Positions 8,950 through 17,956 of a stretch of 64,000 bases of DNA are shown here, piece by piece; position 1 is the first letter of the stretch; every line of letters starts with the position of its first letter. This DNA is from Rhodocyclales bacterium GT-UBC. Lineage in GTDB: Bacteria > Pseudomonadota > Gammaproteobacteria > Burkholderiales > Rhodocyclaceae. The stretch covers positions 372,001-436,000 of the forward strand of contig QXPY01000001.1 of the NCBI GenBank assembly GCA_003583745.1, given 5' to 3'. The notes beneath the pieces were generated by a model, which was given only the letters and a program-made list of their open reading frames with translations, had not been told where the DNA came from and did not search any database. A program made the translations under genes and the position numbers.

Positions 8950-9888
8950 TCAGGCCTCCACGCCGTTCTGCGGCTTGAGCGCCGCCTTGAGCGCTTCCTC
9001 GCCCAGGTCCGGGCAGACCTTTTCGATGAACGCATGCGCGTAGCTGCGCAAGTAGGTGCCACGGCGCACGCCCAGGCGGGTGGTGTTGGCCGGGAACAGG
9101 TGCGGCACCGGGATCAGCTCCAGGTTGCGATCCTGTTCCGCATCGTAGGCAACGGAGGCGACGACGCCGACGCCCAGGCCCAGGCTGACGTAGGTCTTGA
9201 TCACGTCGGCGTCGATGGCGGAAAGCACGATGTCGGGCACGATGCCGGCATCGGCAAAGGCCTGGTCGACGTGGGCGCGACCGGTAAAACCTTCGTGGTA
9301 AGTGATGATCGGATACTCGCTGAGGGCTTCCAGCGTGATTTCACCGGCCTGCAGCAAGGGATGCCCCTGCGGCACGATGATCGCATGGTGCCAGGAATAG
9401 AACGGGAAGGAAGCAACCTCGGGTATCTTGGCCAGCCCTTCGGTGGCAATGCCGACGTCGGCCTGCCCGGAAACCAGCAATTCGCCGATTTCCTTCGGGC
9501 TGCCCTGCAGCAGCGTCAGGTGAACTTTCGGGTAGTCGGCCTTGAACCACTTGATGATCGCCGGCAAGGCGTAGCGCGCCTGGGTGTGCGTGGTGGCAAC
9601 GACGAAATGGCCGGTTTCGCGGCTGGCGAACTGGTCGGCGATACGGCGCAGGTTCTGGGTGTCGAGCAGGATGCGCTCGACCACTTCGGCCAGTTCCTTG
9701 CCCGGCTCGGTCAGGCCGAGCAGGCGCTTGCCGCGGCGAATGAAGATTTCGATCCCCAGTTCGTCCTCAAGATCCTTGATGTGTTTGCTGACCCCGGGCT
9801 GCGAGGTGTAGAGCGCGTTGGCCACCTCGGTCAGGTTGAAGTCCTGGCGAATGGTCTCGCGGACGATGCGCAGTTGCTGAAAATTCAT
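8950..9888 (-). CDS. cysB: LysR-family regulator CysB
   Basis: 312 residues, the length of CysB. The N-terminal HTH reads MNFQQLRIVRETIRQDFNLT then NALYTSQPGVSKHIKDLEDELG, a CysB/Cbl hallmark. The effector domain includes TTHTQARYALP, which in CysB forms part of the sulfate/N-acetylserine pocket, and SLGLGVGVVASVAYD. It activates sulfate and thiosulfate uptake and reduction genes under sulfur limitation. It lies 10 bp downstream of cysA and is probably co-transcribed. Cbl is the main alternative; linkage to cysA favours CysB. Confidence 0.9.
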   Translation of the reverse strand: MNFQQLRIVRETIRQDFNLTEVANALYTSQPGVSKHIKDLEDELGIEIFIRRGKRLLGLTEPGKELAEVVERILLDTQNLRRIADQFASRETGHFVVATTHTQARYALPAIIKWFKADYPKVHLTLLQGSPKEIGELLVSGQADVGIATEGLAKIPEVASFPFYSWHHAIIVPQGHPLLQAGEITLEALSEYPIITYHEGFTGRAHVDQAFADAGIVPDIVLSAIDADVIKTYVSLGLGVGVVASVAYDAEQDRNLELIPVPHLFPANTTRLGVRRGTYLRSYAHAFIEKVCPDLGEEALKAALKPQNGVEA

Positions 9889-9898
9889 TGTTTTTCTC

Positions 9899-10969
9899 CT
9901 AAGCGGCCAGCGGATTATTGTTTTGGAAGACTCGGATGGCGCGCGGGCGCAGCGATACGTGATCGCCTTCCTGCAGGCCGGAAGCGCTCAATGCTTCGCG
10001 CAGGACCGACACCTCGATCAATTCGCCATCCAGGCGGGTCAGTTCGACCTGTGCCAGCGGCCCGATGGCGATGACGCGGATGATCTTGGCCGGCAGGCCA
10101 TCACCCGGGGTATTGGCCGGCAGCAGATCGAATTCGTGCGGGCGAACGAAGCCGATCGCCTGCTCGCCTGGCTGATGTCCGTCGCCGACATGCAGGGCAT
10201 GCTCGCCAACGTGCAGATGCTGGCCTTTGACCCGGCCGTGAAAAAGGTTCACAGAGCCCAGGAAGCTGGCGACGAAAGGCGTCGCCGGGTGGTCATAGAC
10301 CTGGTCCGGCGTACCGATCTGCTCGACCTTGCCCTTGTTCATCAGGACGACGCGGTCGGAGACTTCCAGCGCCTCTTCCTGGTCGTGCGTCACGAACACG
10401 CTGGTGACGTGGATTTCGTCGTGCAATTGCCGCAGCCAGCGACGCAGTTCCTTGCGCACCTTGGCATCGAGCGCGCCGAAAGGCTCGTCGAGCAGCAACA
10501 CCTTGGGTTCGACCGCCAAGGCGCGGGCCAGTGCAATACGCTGGCGCTGGCCGCCGGAGAGCTGCGAAGGGAAGCGGTCAGCCAGCCATTCGAGTTGCAC
10601 CAGTTCGAGCAGGCGGGTCACTTTCTTCTTGATCTCGGCTTCGCTGGGACGGAACTTCCGTGCCTTGACGCGCAGACCGAAGGCGACGTTGTCGAAAACG
10701 GTCATGTGGCGGAACAGCGCGTAATGCTGGAAAACAAAGCCAACTTGGCGATCACGCACGTGACGGTCGGAAGCATCGTCGCCTTCGAGCAGGATCTGCC
10801 CGCGGTCGGCATAGTCGAGACCGGCAATGATGCGCAGCAAGGTTGTCTTGCCACAGCCGGAAGGCCCCAGCAGGGCCACGAGTTCGCCCGACGGAATGTC
10901 GATGGAAACGTCGTCCAGGGCCTGGAAGGCGCCGAACTGCTTGCTGATGTTACGGATGGCGATACTCAT
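9899..10969 (-). CDS. cysA: sulfate/thiosulfate ABC transporter ATP-binding protein
   Basis: 356 residues. Walker A is GPSGCGKTT (35-43), the signature LSGGQRQR and Walker [13 protein letters not shown] follow, with the H-loop in [11 protein letters not shown]-terminal TOBE-type regulatory region is present (about 240-350). It energises uptake of sulfate or thiosulfate through CysT/CysW. Those permeases and the binding protein are not adjacent: cysA is the first gene of its unit here and the binding protein gene lies at 37408, so the usual sbp-cysTWA order is broken up. Confidence 0.93.
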   Translation of the reverse strand: MSIAIRNISKQFGAFQALDDVSIDIPSGELVALLGPSGCGKTTLLRIIAGLDYADRGQILLEGDDASDRHVRDRQVGFVFQHYALFRHMTVFDNVAFGLRVKARKFRPSEAEIKKKVTRLLELVQLEWLADRFPSQLSGGQRQRIALARALAVEPKVLLLDEPFGALDAKVRKELRRWLRQLHDEIHVTSVFVTHDQEEALEVSDRVVLMNKGKVEQIGTPDQVYDHPATPFVASFLGSVNLFHGRVKGQHLHVGEHALHVGDGHQPGEQAIGFVRPHEFDLLPANTPGDGLPAKIIRVIAIGPLAQVELTRLDGELIEVSVLREALSASGLQEGDHVSLRPRAIRVFQNNNPLAA

Positions 10970-11152
10970 GTTCTGTTCTCCGAAAATGCGTTTTGCTGTT
11001 GCAATGCAGCATCTGACCGGCAGTTTAGGGTGCCGTGCATATGCAAAGAAATACTTAATATTTAAAAGCTAATTCAAATAGTGAATAAGCAAGTCCTGGC
11101 GCAACCCCGTTCGGGGCCAGGCCGAACGCTGCCTGTTACAGCGGGAAATCGG

Positions 11153-11560
11153 CTAGGCCTTGCCGGTGGAGGATGGATCGTTACCCGGCTGCACGAGATA
11201 ACCATGCGTGCGCAGCAGGCGAACGGCCAGCTCGATATTCTTCTTCGCCTTCTTGTGAACCGCCTGGCGGGGGCCCCCTTCAGGTTCCGGCGGGGCGAGT
11301 GCATAGCCGAATGCATTGAGCCAGGCAGTGATCTCGTTCAAGCCCTTCAGGCCGATGCCCTCGGCCTGCTGCAGACGGCGATACCCCAGTGCAGCAACCT
11401 CCTCGGGCTGAAACTCCGGGCGGTCGAAGATTTTGCACAGCGCATTGCGTTGCAGGGTGGGTAGTTTGTCCATCGGGCGCGACCCGCGTTCGCCCTGGCG
11501 AGGGGCGCTCGGTTCAGGCGTGCCGGCGGTATCCGGACAGTCACTCATGTCGTCAGCCAT
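11153..11560 (-). CDS. hypothetical protein with RNA polymerase alpha-CTD-like helix-hairpin-helix region
   Basis: 135 residues if the ATG at 11560 is used; ATGs at 11548 and 11473 are possible and no start has a strong ribosome site. The centre (about residues 50-85) reads EEVAALGYRRLQQAEGIGLKGLNEITAWL, close in pattern to the alpha C-terminal domain of RNA polymerase, where a helix-hairpin-helix (LLKTPNLGKKSLNEI type) binds UP elements. The ends are charged and probably disordered. It lies upstream of cysA on the same strand and is divergent from the ABC operon at 11812. Possible transcription modulator; function unproven. Confidence 0.6.
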   Translation of the reverse strand: MADDMSDCPDTAGTPEPSAPRQGERGSRPMDKLPTLQRNALCKIFDRPEFQPEEVAALGYRRLQQAEGIGLKGLNEITAWLNAFGYALAPPEPEGGPRQAVHKKAKKNIELAVRLLRTHGYLVQPGNDPSSTGKA

Positions 11561-11734
11561 AGGCAGCAGTTTCTGATGATGTATGTATATTCAAAATTGG
11601 TTTGTTGGCGAAGATTAGTCAGCCGTATCGGCAAATCGAACAACAAATTTCTGATATGGATATTCAGCGGCTCCAATCTGTAAAAACGGGCACCTCATGC
11701 CCGCTCATATATCGATCCGCGTATATCGACCAAA

Positions 11735-11750
11735 GAAGTAGTTAGTTCCG
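11735..11750 (+). promoter_or_regulatory. candidate sulfur-responsive promoter element before the taurine-type ABC operon
   Basis: GAAGTAGTTAGTTCCG lies 61 bp before the start codon. It matches 11 of 16 positions with the element at 19690 (GAATGCATTCGTTCCG), which sits at almost the same distance from its gene. See also 37322. A CysB/Cbl-type activator is a reasonable guess. Confidence 0.35.
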
Positions 11751-11811
11751 ACCCGCCGTGGGCTCCCGGCAAACTTCGTCCGTACAACAACTGACCCAGT
11801 CTGGAGAACCC

Positions 11812-12834
11812 ATGAAACTCAGCACCCACATCAAGGCGAGCATCGCCGTGCTGGCCCTGGCCGGCGGCATCGGTGGCGCTTTTGCCGATACCCTGAAGGT
11901 TGGCTACCTGCCGGTGACCGGCCACGGCAAATTCTTCGTCGCCAAGGAACAGGGCTTCTTTGCCAAGGAAGGCCTGGATGTCGAATTGATCGAATTCCAG
12001 AACTCGGCCGACGGCCTGAATGCCGTGGTGGCCGGCAAGCTCGATATCGGTGCCTTCGGTACCACGGCACCGGTGGCGCATATTTCCAAAGGCGCCAAGC
12101 TCAAGATCATCGGCGGCATCATGGGCGGCGACGCCGCCTTGATCGCCACGCCGGCCAACGCCAGCAAGATTGCCGGCGTCGCCGACCTCAAGGGCAAGAA
12201 GATCGCCACTGTGCGCATGGCTTCCGGCGATGCCGTGCTGCGCGGCGCCCTGAAGGACAAGGGCATCAACTGGAAGACCGACGTCCAGATTTTCGAACTG
12301 AAGAACCCGCCGGCCGTCATCGAAGCCGTCAAGTCCGGCCAAGTCGATGCTGGCTTGGTCTGGGGTCCGCATGACCTGCGCGCCGAAGATCAGGGCCTGA
12401 AGATCGTCATCCACTCGACCGACCTGCAACCGGGCCATCCGTGCTGCCGCCTGGTGGTTACCGAAGCCAGCCTGCAAAACCAGGCGACCTGGGAGAAGTT
12501 CGTTCGCGCCATCCTGAAGGCCGAGAAGTTCGCCGCCGAGAACAAGAAGGAAACGATCGAGTCGATCGCCAAGTACATCAAGCTCGATCAGCAACTGCTG
12601 TGGCGCGGCTACTACTCCCAATATCTCGACCAGTCGACCGATCCCAACGTCAAGGGCGTCAAGCACTTTGCCGACGTGATGGTGAATAGCGAATTCATCA
12701 CCACCAAGCCGGATCTCAATGCCGCGATCGATGCCCGCGTCTACGAGAAGGTGCTCAACCAGCTGGCCAAGGAAAGCCCGAACGACCCGTTCTGGAAGAA
12801 GCTCCAGAAAGAGTTCAAGCAGAAGGACGCGTAA
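11812..12834 (+). CDS. ABC transporter substrate-binding protein, SsuA/TauA/NMT1 family
   Basis: Start at ATG 11812, after GGAGAACCC, opens with a signal peptide (cleavage after GGAFA, about residue 24); 340 residues. The fold is the NMT1/SsuA type: LKVGYLPVTGHGKFFVAKEQGFF, then LIEFQNSADGLNAVVAGKLDIGAFGT. An unusual GHPCCRL segment sits near residue 215 and may be substrate-specific. It would capture an aliphatic sulfonate, taurine or related small acid in the periplasm. It overlaps the next gene (TAATG). No desulfonating enzyme (SsuD, TauD) follows, so the substrate is open. Confidence 0.88.
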   Translation: MKLSTHIKASIAVLALAGGIGGAFADTLKVGYLPVTGHGKFFVAKEQGFFAKEGLDVELIEFQNSADGLNAVVAGKLDIGAFGTTAPVAHISKGAKLKIIGGIMGGDAALIATPANASKIAGVADLKGKKIATVRMASGDAVLRGALKDKGINWKTDVQIFELKNPPAVIEAVKSGQVDAGLVWGPHDLRAEDQGLKIVIHSTDLQPGHPCCRLVVTEASLQNQATWEKFVRAILKAEKFAAENKKETIESIAKYIKLDQQLLWRGYYSQYLDQSTDPNVKGVKHFADVMVNSEFITTKPDLNAAIDARVYEKVLNQLAKESPNDPFWKKLQKEFKQKDA

Positions 12835-13619
12835 TGAACCACGGCCTCGTTCTGGACGGCATCGATTTTTCCTACGACGCCACCACCATCCTGCAGGGAA
12901 TCAATCTGACGATTCCGGCCGGGCAGTTCGTTACCTTGCTCGGGGCCAGCGGCTCCGGCAAATCGACCCTGCTCCGCCTGGTCGCCGGGCTGCAGTTTCC
13001 GGAACGCGGCCGGCTGAGCTGGAGCGATGCCCCGATCACCGGCCCCGGCCTGAATCGCGGTGTCGTCTTCCAGGATTACGCGCTGTTTCCCTGGATGTCG
13101 GTGGTCGACAACATCGCCATCGCCATCGGCAAGGCCCGGCCTGAAACCGCCAAGTCGGCGCGGCTTGCCGAAGCCCGCGAGTATCTGGTCAAGGTCGGCC
13201 TGGAAAGCGCCATCGGCAAGTACCCCTTCGAACTCTCCGGCGGCATGCGCCAGCGGGCGGCAATTGCCCGTGCCCTGGCGCTCGGCTCGCCACTGTTGTT
13301 GATGGACGAACCCTTCGGCGCGCTCGACCCGGTCAACCGGGCCCGGTTGCAGGATCTGGTGCTGGAAATCTGGGAAGCGGCAACGCCGCGCAAGACCATC
13401 GTCTTCGTCACCCACGATGTCGATGAGGCGCTCTATCTGGGCGACCGGGTGGTGATTCTCGGTTCGACGCCGGGCCGCATCATCGCCGACCTGCCGGTCG
13501 AATTTACCCGCCATCGCGAGCGGCGCAGCCTGTTCAACAGCGACGAATTCCATCAGTTGCGCGAATCGATCGCCGAGACGCTGGCCGCCGATACGCTGCG
13601 CCAGCTGGTTGCGGCGTGA
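12834..13619 (+). CDS. ABC transporter ATP-binding protein, SsuB/TauB type
   Basis: 261 residues. Walker A is [11 protein letters not shown] (about 40-50), the Q-loop is VVFQDYALFPW, the signature reads LSGGMRQRAAIARAL and Walker [13 protein letters not shown]. The combination with an NMT1-type binding protein and a BPD-type permease is that of sulfonate/taurine/nitrate importers. It overlaps the binding-protein gene by one base and the permease frame follows closely, so the three are translated from one message. Confidence 0.9.
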   Translation: MNHGLVLDGIDFSYDATTILQGINLTIPAGQFVTLLGASGSGKSTLLRLVAGLQFPERGRLSWSDAPITGPGLNRGVVFQDYALFPWMSVVDNIAIAIGKARPETAKSARLAEAREYLVKVGLESAIGKYPFELSGGMRQRAAIARALALGSPLLLMDEPFGALDPVNRARLQDLVLEIWEAATPRKTIVFVTHDVDEALYLGDRVVILGSTPGRIIADLPVEFTRHRERRSLFNSDEFHQLRESIAETLAADTLRQLVAA

Positions 13620-13630
13620 AGGAGAACCCC

Positions 13631-14467
13631 ATGCCTGAAACCCTTGCCCTCGAAACCCGCGAGGTATCGGTGACCCCCGTGCCGCATACGCATGACGAGC
13701 CGGCTCGCAGCGCCGTCTCCAGCCGCCTGTTGCCCGTTCTTGAGGCCTCGCTGATCTGGATATTCCTGCTGGGCGGCTGGTTCGTTGCTGCCGAATACCT
13801 GCCGCTGGGCGACAATCCGCTGGTACCCAGCCCGCTGATCACCGCCCGGGCTTTGTGGGATTCGCTGCCCGAACTCTGGCTGGGGACGATTTCCTCCTTC
13901 GGCATCCTGGTGCCCGGCTTCCTGCTCGCCAGCCTGGCCGGCATCGGCCTGGGACTGAGCATCGGCACCTCGCCGCGCCTGCAGCGTGCCTTTTTTCCCT
14001 TTGCCCGGGTTGCAGCGCCGGTTCCGCCGACCGTCTACATCCCCTACGCCATCGCCATCCTGCCGACTTTCAAGCTGTCTGCGATCTTCGTCGTCTTCAT
14101 CGGCGCCTTCTGGCCGATATTCCAGAATGCCGCAGCCGGCGCCCATGCGCTGGAAGAGCGCTATCGCGACAACGCGCGCATCCTCGGCCTGAGCGGTTTC
14201 GAATATCACCGCCGGGTCGTCTTCCCAGCCGCCTTGCCGCACATCTTTTCTGGCATGGCAGTTGGCCTCGGCTTCTCCTTCATCCTGCTCACCGTGGCCG
14301 AACTGTTTGGCGCCAATGCCGGCCTCGGGCGCTTCGTCCAGTATTACGCCGACTTCGCCGACTATCCGAAAATGGTTGCCGGCATTCTCTACACCGGCCT
14401 GGTGACCTTCCTGGCCATGACCGGTCTGGAAAAGCTCAAGCGCCGTGCGCTGTTCTGGCAACGCTAA
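13631..14467 (+). CDS. ABC transporter permease, SsuC/TauC type
   Basis: ATG at 13631 is preceded by AAGGAG; a GTG at 13616 is less likely. 278 residues with about six membrane segments: WIFLLGGWFVAAEYLP near 45, ISSFGILVPGFLLASLAGIGLGL near 85, then VPPTVYIPYAIAILPTF. The EAA-type coupling loop is ALEERYRDNARILGLSGFEYHRRVVFPAALP. It forms the membrane channel for the preceding two gene products. Confidence 0.9.
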   Translation: MPETLALETREVSVTPVPHTHDEPARSAVSSRLLPVLEASLIWIFLLGGWFVAAEYLPLGDNPLVPSPLITARALWDSLPELWLGTISSFGILVPGFLLASLAGIGLGLSIGTSPRLQRAFFPFARVAAPVPPTVYIPYAIAILPTFKLSAIFVVFIGAFWPIFQNAAAGAHALEERYRDNARILGLSGFEYHRRVVFPAALPHIFSGMAVGLGFSFILLTVAELFGANAGLGRFVQYYADFADYPKMVAGILYTGLVTFLAMTGLEKLKRRALFWQR

Positions 14468-14471
14468 GACC

Positions 14472-15551
14472 ATGCCGTCAGCTTTCATCACCCGCCTGCT
14501 GCGCGGTAGCGCCCTGGCCTTGCTCTGCGCCGGCCTGCTCGGCTCGGCCCAGGCCGCCCTGTTTGCCCGCAGCAGCCTCGACCTGCAGGCGGAAAGCCGT
14601 GTCGCAGCAGCCGAGGGCAAGCAACTGGCGGTTTTCATGACCCTGCCGGATTGCCCGGGCTGCCTGGATATGGCGCGCAATGTTCATCCCTTGCCGGGCG
14701 TGGAAAAGGCTTTCGGGCGGAAATTTCGTACCGTTCAACTCGATATTTCCGCCAACGAGCGGCTGATCGACCCCGCCGGGCGTGAGACCACACCTGGCGC
14801 GTTTGCCGACCGCCTGCGTGCATTTGCGACCCCCTCCTACGCCTTCTTCGACAAGGATGGCCAAATACGCTACCGCTTTACGGGCACGCTCGATGCACGC
14901 GGCCTGGTGCAACTGGGCGACTATGTCCTGGCCGCCCGTTACGAGCAACGCCCGTTCGTTGCGCCGCCCCGGCAGACCGCCGGCCAGCCGGCCTTGCGCC
15001 TGCATGCCGAATTGCCCGCCGCCACCCTGCCCCTGCACCCCGAGTTCACCCTGGCGGCAACCGACGGCAAAACCCGCCATCTGAGCGATTTTCGCGGGCT
15101 CGCCGTGGCGCTCACCGTCGGTTATACGCAATGTCCTGATGTTTGCCCGACCACGCTGGCCGAGTTGAAGGCAGCGGTCGAAGCCCTGCCGCTGCGCCTG
15201 CGGGGGCAGATCCAGGTCTTGTTCGCGACGCTCGACCCGGAGCGTGATGGCTTGCCGCTACTCAAGGAGTATGCCGACGCCTTCCGCCCCGAAGGCGGCC
15301 GGCCGATTCTCGGCCTGCGCGGCAATGCCGCCGAAACGGCGAGCCTGATCCGCCAATTGCAACTGGTCGCCGACAAGCAGCCTTCGGCTTCGATGGGTTA
15401 CACCCTCGACCATACGGCCGGCGTCTTCCTGTTTGCCGCCGACGGCCGTCTGCTCGGCCTCTCGCCCTACGGCCAGCGCATCGACAGACTGAGCAGCGAT
15501 CTGGCTACCCTGGCCGGCACCGCCCGGCCTCATTCTCTCGCCCACCACTGA
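14472..15551 (+). CDS. exported thioredoxin-like / SCO (SenC) fusion protein
   Basis: 359 residues with a signal peptide (cleavage after GSAQA, about residue 28). Residues 35-160 form a thioredoxin-like domain with C61-P-G-C64, similar to SoxW/DsbD-gamma types. Residues 180-350 form a SCO1/SenC domain with YTQC221PDVC225PTT and H314 (LDHTAGVF), the copper ligands of SCO proteins. SCO proteins deliver copper to cytochrome oxidase CuA or act as thiol reductases. Here a thiol reductant and a copper chaperone are joined in one chain. It starts 4 bp after the permease and is 13 bp before the CoA-transferase genes. No oxidase gene is near. Confidence 0.85.
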   Translation: MPSAFITRLLRGSALALLCAGLLGSAQAALFARSSLDLQAESRVAAAEGKQLAVFMTLPDCPGCLDMARNVHPLPGVEKAFGRKFRTVQLDISANERLIDPAGRETTPGAFADRLRAFATPSYAFFDKDGQIRYRFTGTLDARGLVQLGDYVLAARYEQRPFVAPPRQTAGQPALRLHAELPAATLPLHPEFTLAATDGKTRHLSDFRGLAVALTVGYTQCPDVCPTTLAELKAAVEALPLRLRGQIQVLFATLDPERDGLPLLKEYADAFRPEGGRPILGLRGNAAETASLIRQLQLVADKQPSASMGYTLDHTAGVFLFAADGRLLGLSPYGQRIDRLSSDLATLAGTARPHSLAHH

Positions 15552-15564
15552 ACGGAACATCGAA

Positions 15565-16569
15565 ATGCCCAGCAACAAACTGCTGCCTCTGGCCGAGGCG
15601 GTCCGTCGCTATACTTGGGACGGCATGCAATACGCCAGCGGCGCCGCCCTGCCGGTCGGCTCCGACGCCATCGTTTTCGGACGCGAGCTGCTGCGCCAGC
15701 AGCGCCGTGACCTGCACGGCATCTTCCACTGCAACACCCAGCAACTCAACCTGCTGGCCGGCGCCGGCGCCGCGACCAAGGCGGAATGCGGCTTTTCCGG
15801 ACTGGAAGTATTCGGCTTCGCCAACGGCCTGCGCCGTGCCGTCGAATCCGGCCAACTGGCGCTGGAGGATTACTCCAATCTGGCCATGGCGGCCCGCCTG
15901 CTCGGCGGCGCGATGAACTGGCCCTTCGTGCCGGCCACCGTCAATATCGGTTCCGACATCCAGGACCGCAGCGCCTTTGCGCCGGACGAATATCCGTCGA
16001 AACGCAAGATTCCGAGCGTCACCGACCCGTTCTCCGGCCGCGAGATCGGCGCCTTCAGCCCGCTCAAGCCGGACCTCGCCGCCATCCATGTCTCGCTGGC
16101 CGATCCGCTCGGCAACGCCATCATGCTCGGTACCGAATGGAGCCGCTTCGAGCTGTCGCGCGCCGCCAAGAAAGTCGTGCTGATAGCCGATGCCATCGTC
16201 GATACCGACTGCATGCGGCAGTTCCCGAACCTGGTACGCATCCCCGACATCATCGTCGAAGCCGTCGTCTATTGGCCCTTCGCCGCCTGGCCGCAATCCT
16301 CGCCGGGGCTCTACGACGTCGATGAAAGCCATATGAAATTCATGAACAAGGCGCTGGCCACCGAACAAGGTACCGCCGACTATGTGCGCGACTTTGTCGA
16401 TAGTTACAGCGACATCGACAGTTATCTCGACCTGATCGGCCGCGACACCATCGCCAAACTGAGCGACAGCGCCACCAGCTTCCTGCTCGATCCCTTCCGC
16501 CAGTGGATCAAGACCCCGGCCGAGATTGCTGCCCTGAGTGCCGAGAACAGCGCGGAGGTGGCCGCATGA
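15565..16569 (+). CDS. CoA-transferase subunit A, glutaconate CoA-transferase/IpdA family
   Basis: 334 residues of the class I CoA-transferase alpha fold (GctA/IpdA). Visible family segments include the N-terminal YASGAALPVGSDAIVFGREL, TVNIGSDIQDRSAF and KVVLIADAIVDTDCMRQFPN. With the following gene it would form an alpha-beta enzyme that moves CoA between acids, or, as in IpdAB of steroid degraders, hydrolyses a cyclic beta-keto-acyl-CoA. The ATGA overlap with the next gene supports an obligate pair. The substrate is unknown. Confidence 0.85.
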   Translation: MPSNKLLPLAEAVRRYTWDGMQYASGAALPVGSDAIVFGRELLRQQRRDLHGIFHCNTQQLNLLAGAGAATKAECGFSGLEVFGFANGLRRAVESGQLALEDYSNLAMAARLLGGAMNWPFVPATVNIGSDIQDRSAFAPDEYPSKRKIPSVTDPFSGREIGAFSPLKPDLAAIHVSLADPLGNAIMLGTEWSRFELSRAAKKVVLIADAIVDTDCMRQFPNLVRIPDIIVEAVVYWPFAAWPQSSPGLYDVDESHMKFMNKALATEQGTADYVRDFVDSYSDIDSYLDLIGRDTIAKLSDSATSFLLDPFRQWIKTPAEIAALSAENSAEVAA

Positions 16570-17372
16570 GCACCGTTGCCAACGAAAACCTGCCCTACAC
16601 CCGCCAGGAAATGATGGCGATTGCCACCGGTCGCGAACTGCGTGACGGCGAACTGGCGATCTTCGGCGTCGGCCTGTCGATGCTGGCCGGCTACTTCGCC
16701 CAGGCCCATCACGCGCCCAACATCCGCGCCATGACCGAAGGTGGCGTCTATGGTGCCACGCCGGTTGGCGGCCTGCCCTGGGGCATCGAGTGCAACCGCA
16801 TTTCGGCCAATGCCACCAGCTTTACCAATGCCATCGACGCCCTCGGTTTCCTGGTGGCATCAGGCCGTTGCGACGTCGGCATCATCGGCGCGGCGCAGGT
16901 CGACAAGTTCGGTAACGTCAATACGACCGGTATCTGGGAAGGTGAAATCGGCGACAGCTACCGGCTGCCCAAGACCCGCCTGACCGGTGCCGGCGGCGCC
17001 AACGACATCGCCTGCGGGGCCGGGCGCGTCGTCATCATGGTGACGCACGAGCCGAAGCGCTTTGCCGACAAGGTCAGCTACATCAGCTCGCCGGGCTATC
17101 TTGAAGGCGGCAATGCCCGCGAACGCTACGGCTTCGTCGGCAAGGGGCCATCGGCGATCATCACGACGCTGGGCATCCTGCGTCCGGACCCGGTCAGCAA
17201 GGAGTTCATTCTCGAAGCCTATTACGCCTTCTCCAGCATCGAGGAGATCCTGGCCAGTACCGGTTGGGATCTGAAAGTCTCGCCGACCGTCCATGTCGTC
17301 CCCGAGCCGACGCCGGAAGAGCTGGCCGCCTTGCGTCGGGTCGATGCCACCGGTGCGTTGCGCAAGGCCTGA
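16566..17372 (+). CDS. CoA-transferase subunit B, glutaconate CoA-transferase/IpdB family
   Basis: The start at ATG 16566 overlaps the stop of subunit A (ATGA); 268 residues. Features are LPYTRQEMMAIATGRELRDGE at the start, GVYGATPVGGLPWGIECNRIS, the GAAQVDKFGNVNTTGIWEGE region and the GAGGANDIACGAGRVVIMV loop. The family includes GctB, which carries a catalytic glutamate, and IpdB, which lacks it; I cannot decide between them from sequence. It forms the partner of the preceding gene. Confidence 0.85.
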   Translation: MSTVANENLPYTRQEMMAIATGRELRDGELAIFGVGLSMLAGYFAQAHHAPNIRAMTEGGVYGATPVGGLPWGIECNRISANATSFTNAIDALGFLVASGRCDVGIIGAAQVDKFGNVNTTGIWEGEIGDSYRLPKTRLTGAGGANDIACGAGRVVIMVTHEPKRFADKVSYISSPGYLEGGNARERYGFVGKGPSAIITTLGILRPDPVSKEFILEAYYAFSSIEEILASTGWDLKVSPTVHVVPEPTPEELAALRRVDATGALRKA

Positions 17373-17375
17373 GGC

Positions 17376-17936
17376 ATGAGCGAAAAAGGCGTCGACGCCA
17401 ACTACCGCTTCATCGCCGCCTACCAGGAGGTCAATGCCCGTATCGTCCAGCGTCACCAGGCACTGACGCTCTACGTGACCTTGACCGCCAGCTTGCTGGC
17501 CGGCCTGTTTGCGCTGCACCCGGGTGAATCCAGCCGACAGTTGCCGGTCGAGTGGCTGGTCTTCGCCTTTCCGGTGACCACCGTTTGCCTCGCCTTTCTC
17601 AACTACAAGACCGAACGCGCCATCACCAACCTGCGCTCCTTCCTGGCCAGCCTGGAGCGCATTGCCAACGCCCATCACCAGTTGCCCAGCTACAACACCG
17701 ATCCGCGCTGGTCGAGCGGCGTCAACAAGGTGCGGCGCTTCCACGACTACGCGGCGGCGGTGCTGGCCAGCGGCGCCAACGCCATCGGTATCGGCACGGT
17801 GCTGCGCCTCTACCCGGAACGTCTGGCCGACCGCCCGCTGCTCACCGGCGTACTGGTCGTCGCCGCCCTGCTTTCGATCCTGGCTTTGCTCGTCATCCCG
17901 CGCTGGAGTTACCAGCCACCGGCCGAAGCCAGCTAA
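17376..17936 (+). CDS. hypothetical inner-membrane protein, 4 predicted membrane segments
   Basis: 186 residues, three bases after the CoA-transferase stop. Hydrophobic segments are at about 31-47 (TLYVTLTASLLAGLFAL), 60-77, 128-147 and 153-174. A basic cytoplasmic-type loop (NYKTERAITNLRSFLASLERI) lies between segments 2 and 3. I do not recognise the family; the layout recalls small SLATT-type or scaffold membrane proteins without clear homology. Its position inside the operon suggests a role in transport or in anchoring the pathway. Confidence 0.7.
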   Translation: MSEKGVDANYRFIAAYQEVNARIVQRHQALTLYVTLTASLLAGLFALHPGESSRQLPVEWLVFAFPVTTVCLAFLNYKTERAITNLRSFLASLERIANAHHQLPSYNTDPRWSSGVNKVRRFHDYAAAVLASGANAIGIGTVLRLYPERLADRPLLTGVLVVAALLSILALLVIPRWSYQPPAEAS

Positions 17937-17956
17937 TTCACCTCTACGGAGTCAGC

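Noticed and set aside
11108-11128. CGTTCGG/CCGAACG hairpin between cysA and the alpha-CTD-like gene
   Set aside because: No T-run on either side; not called a terminator.
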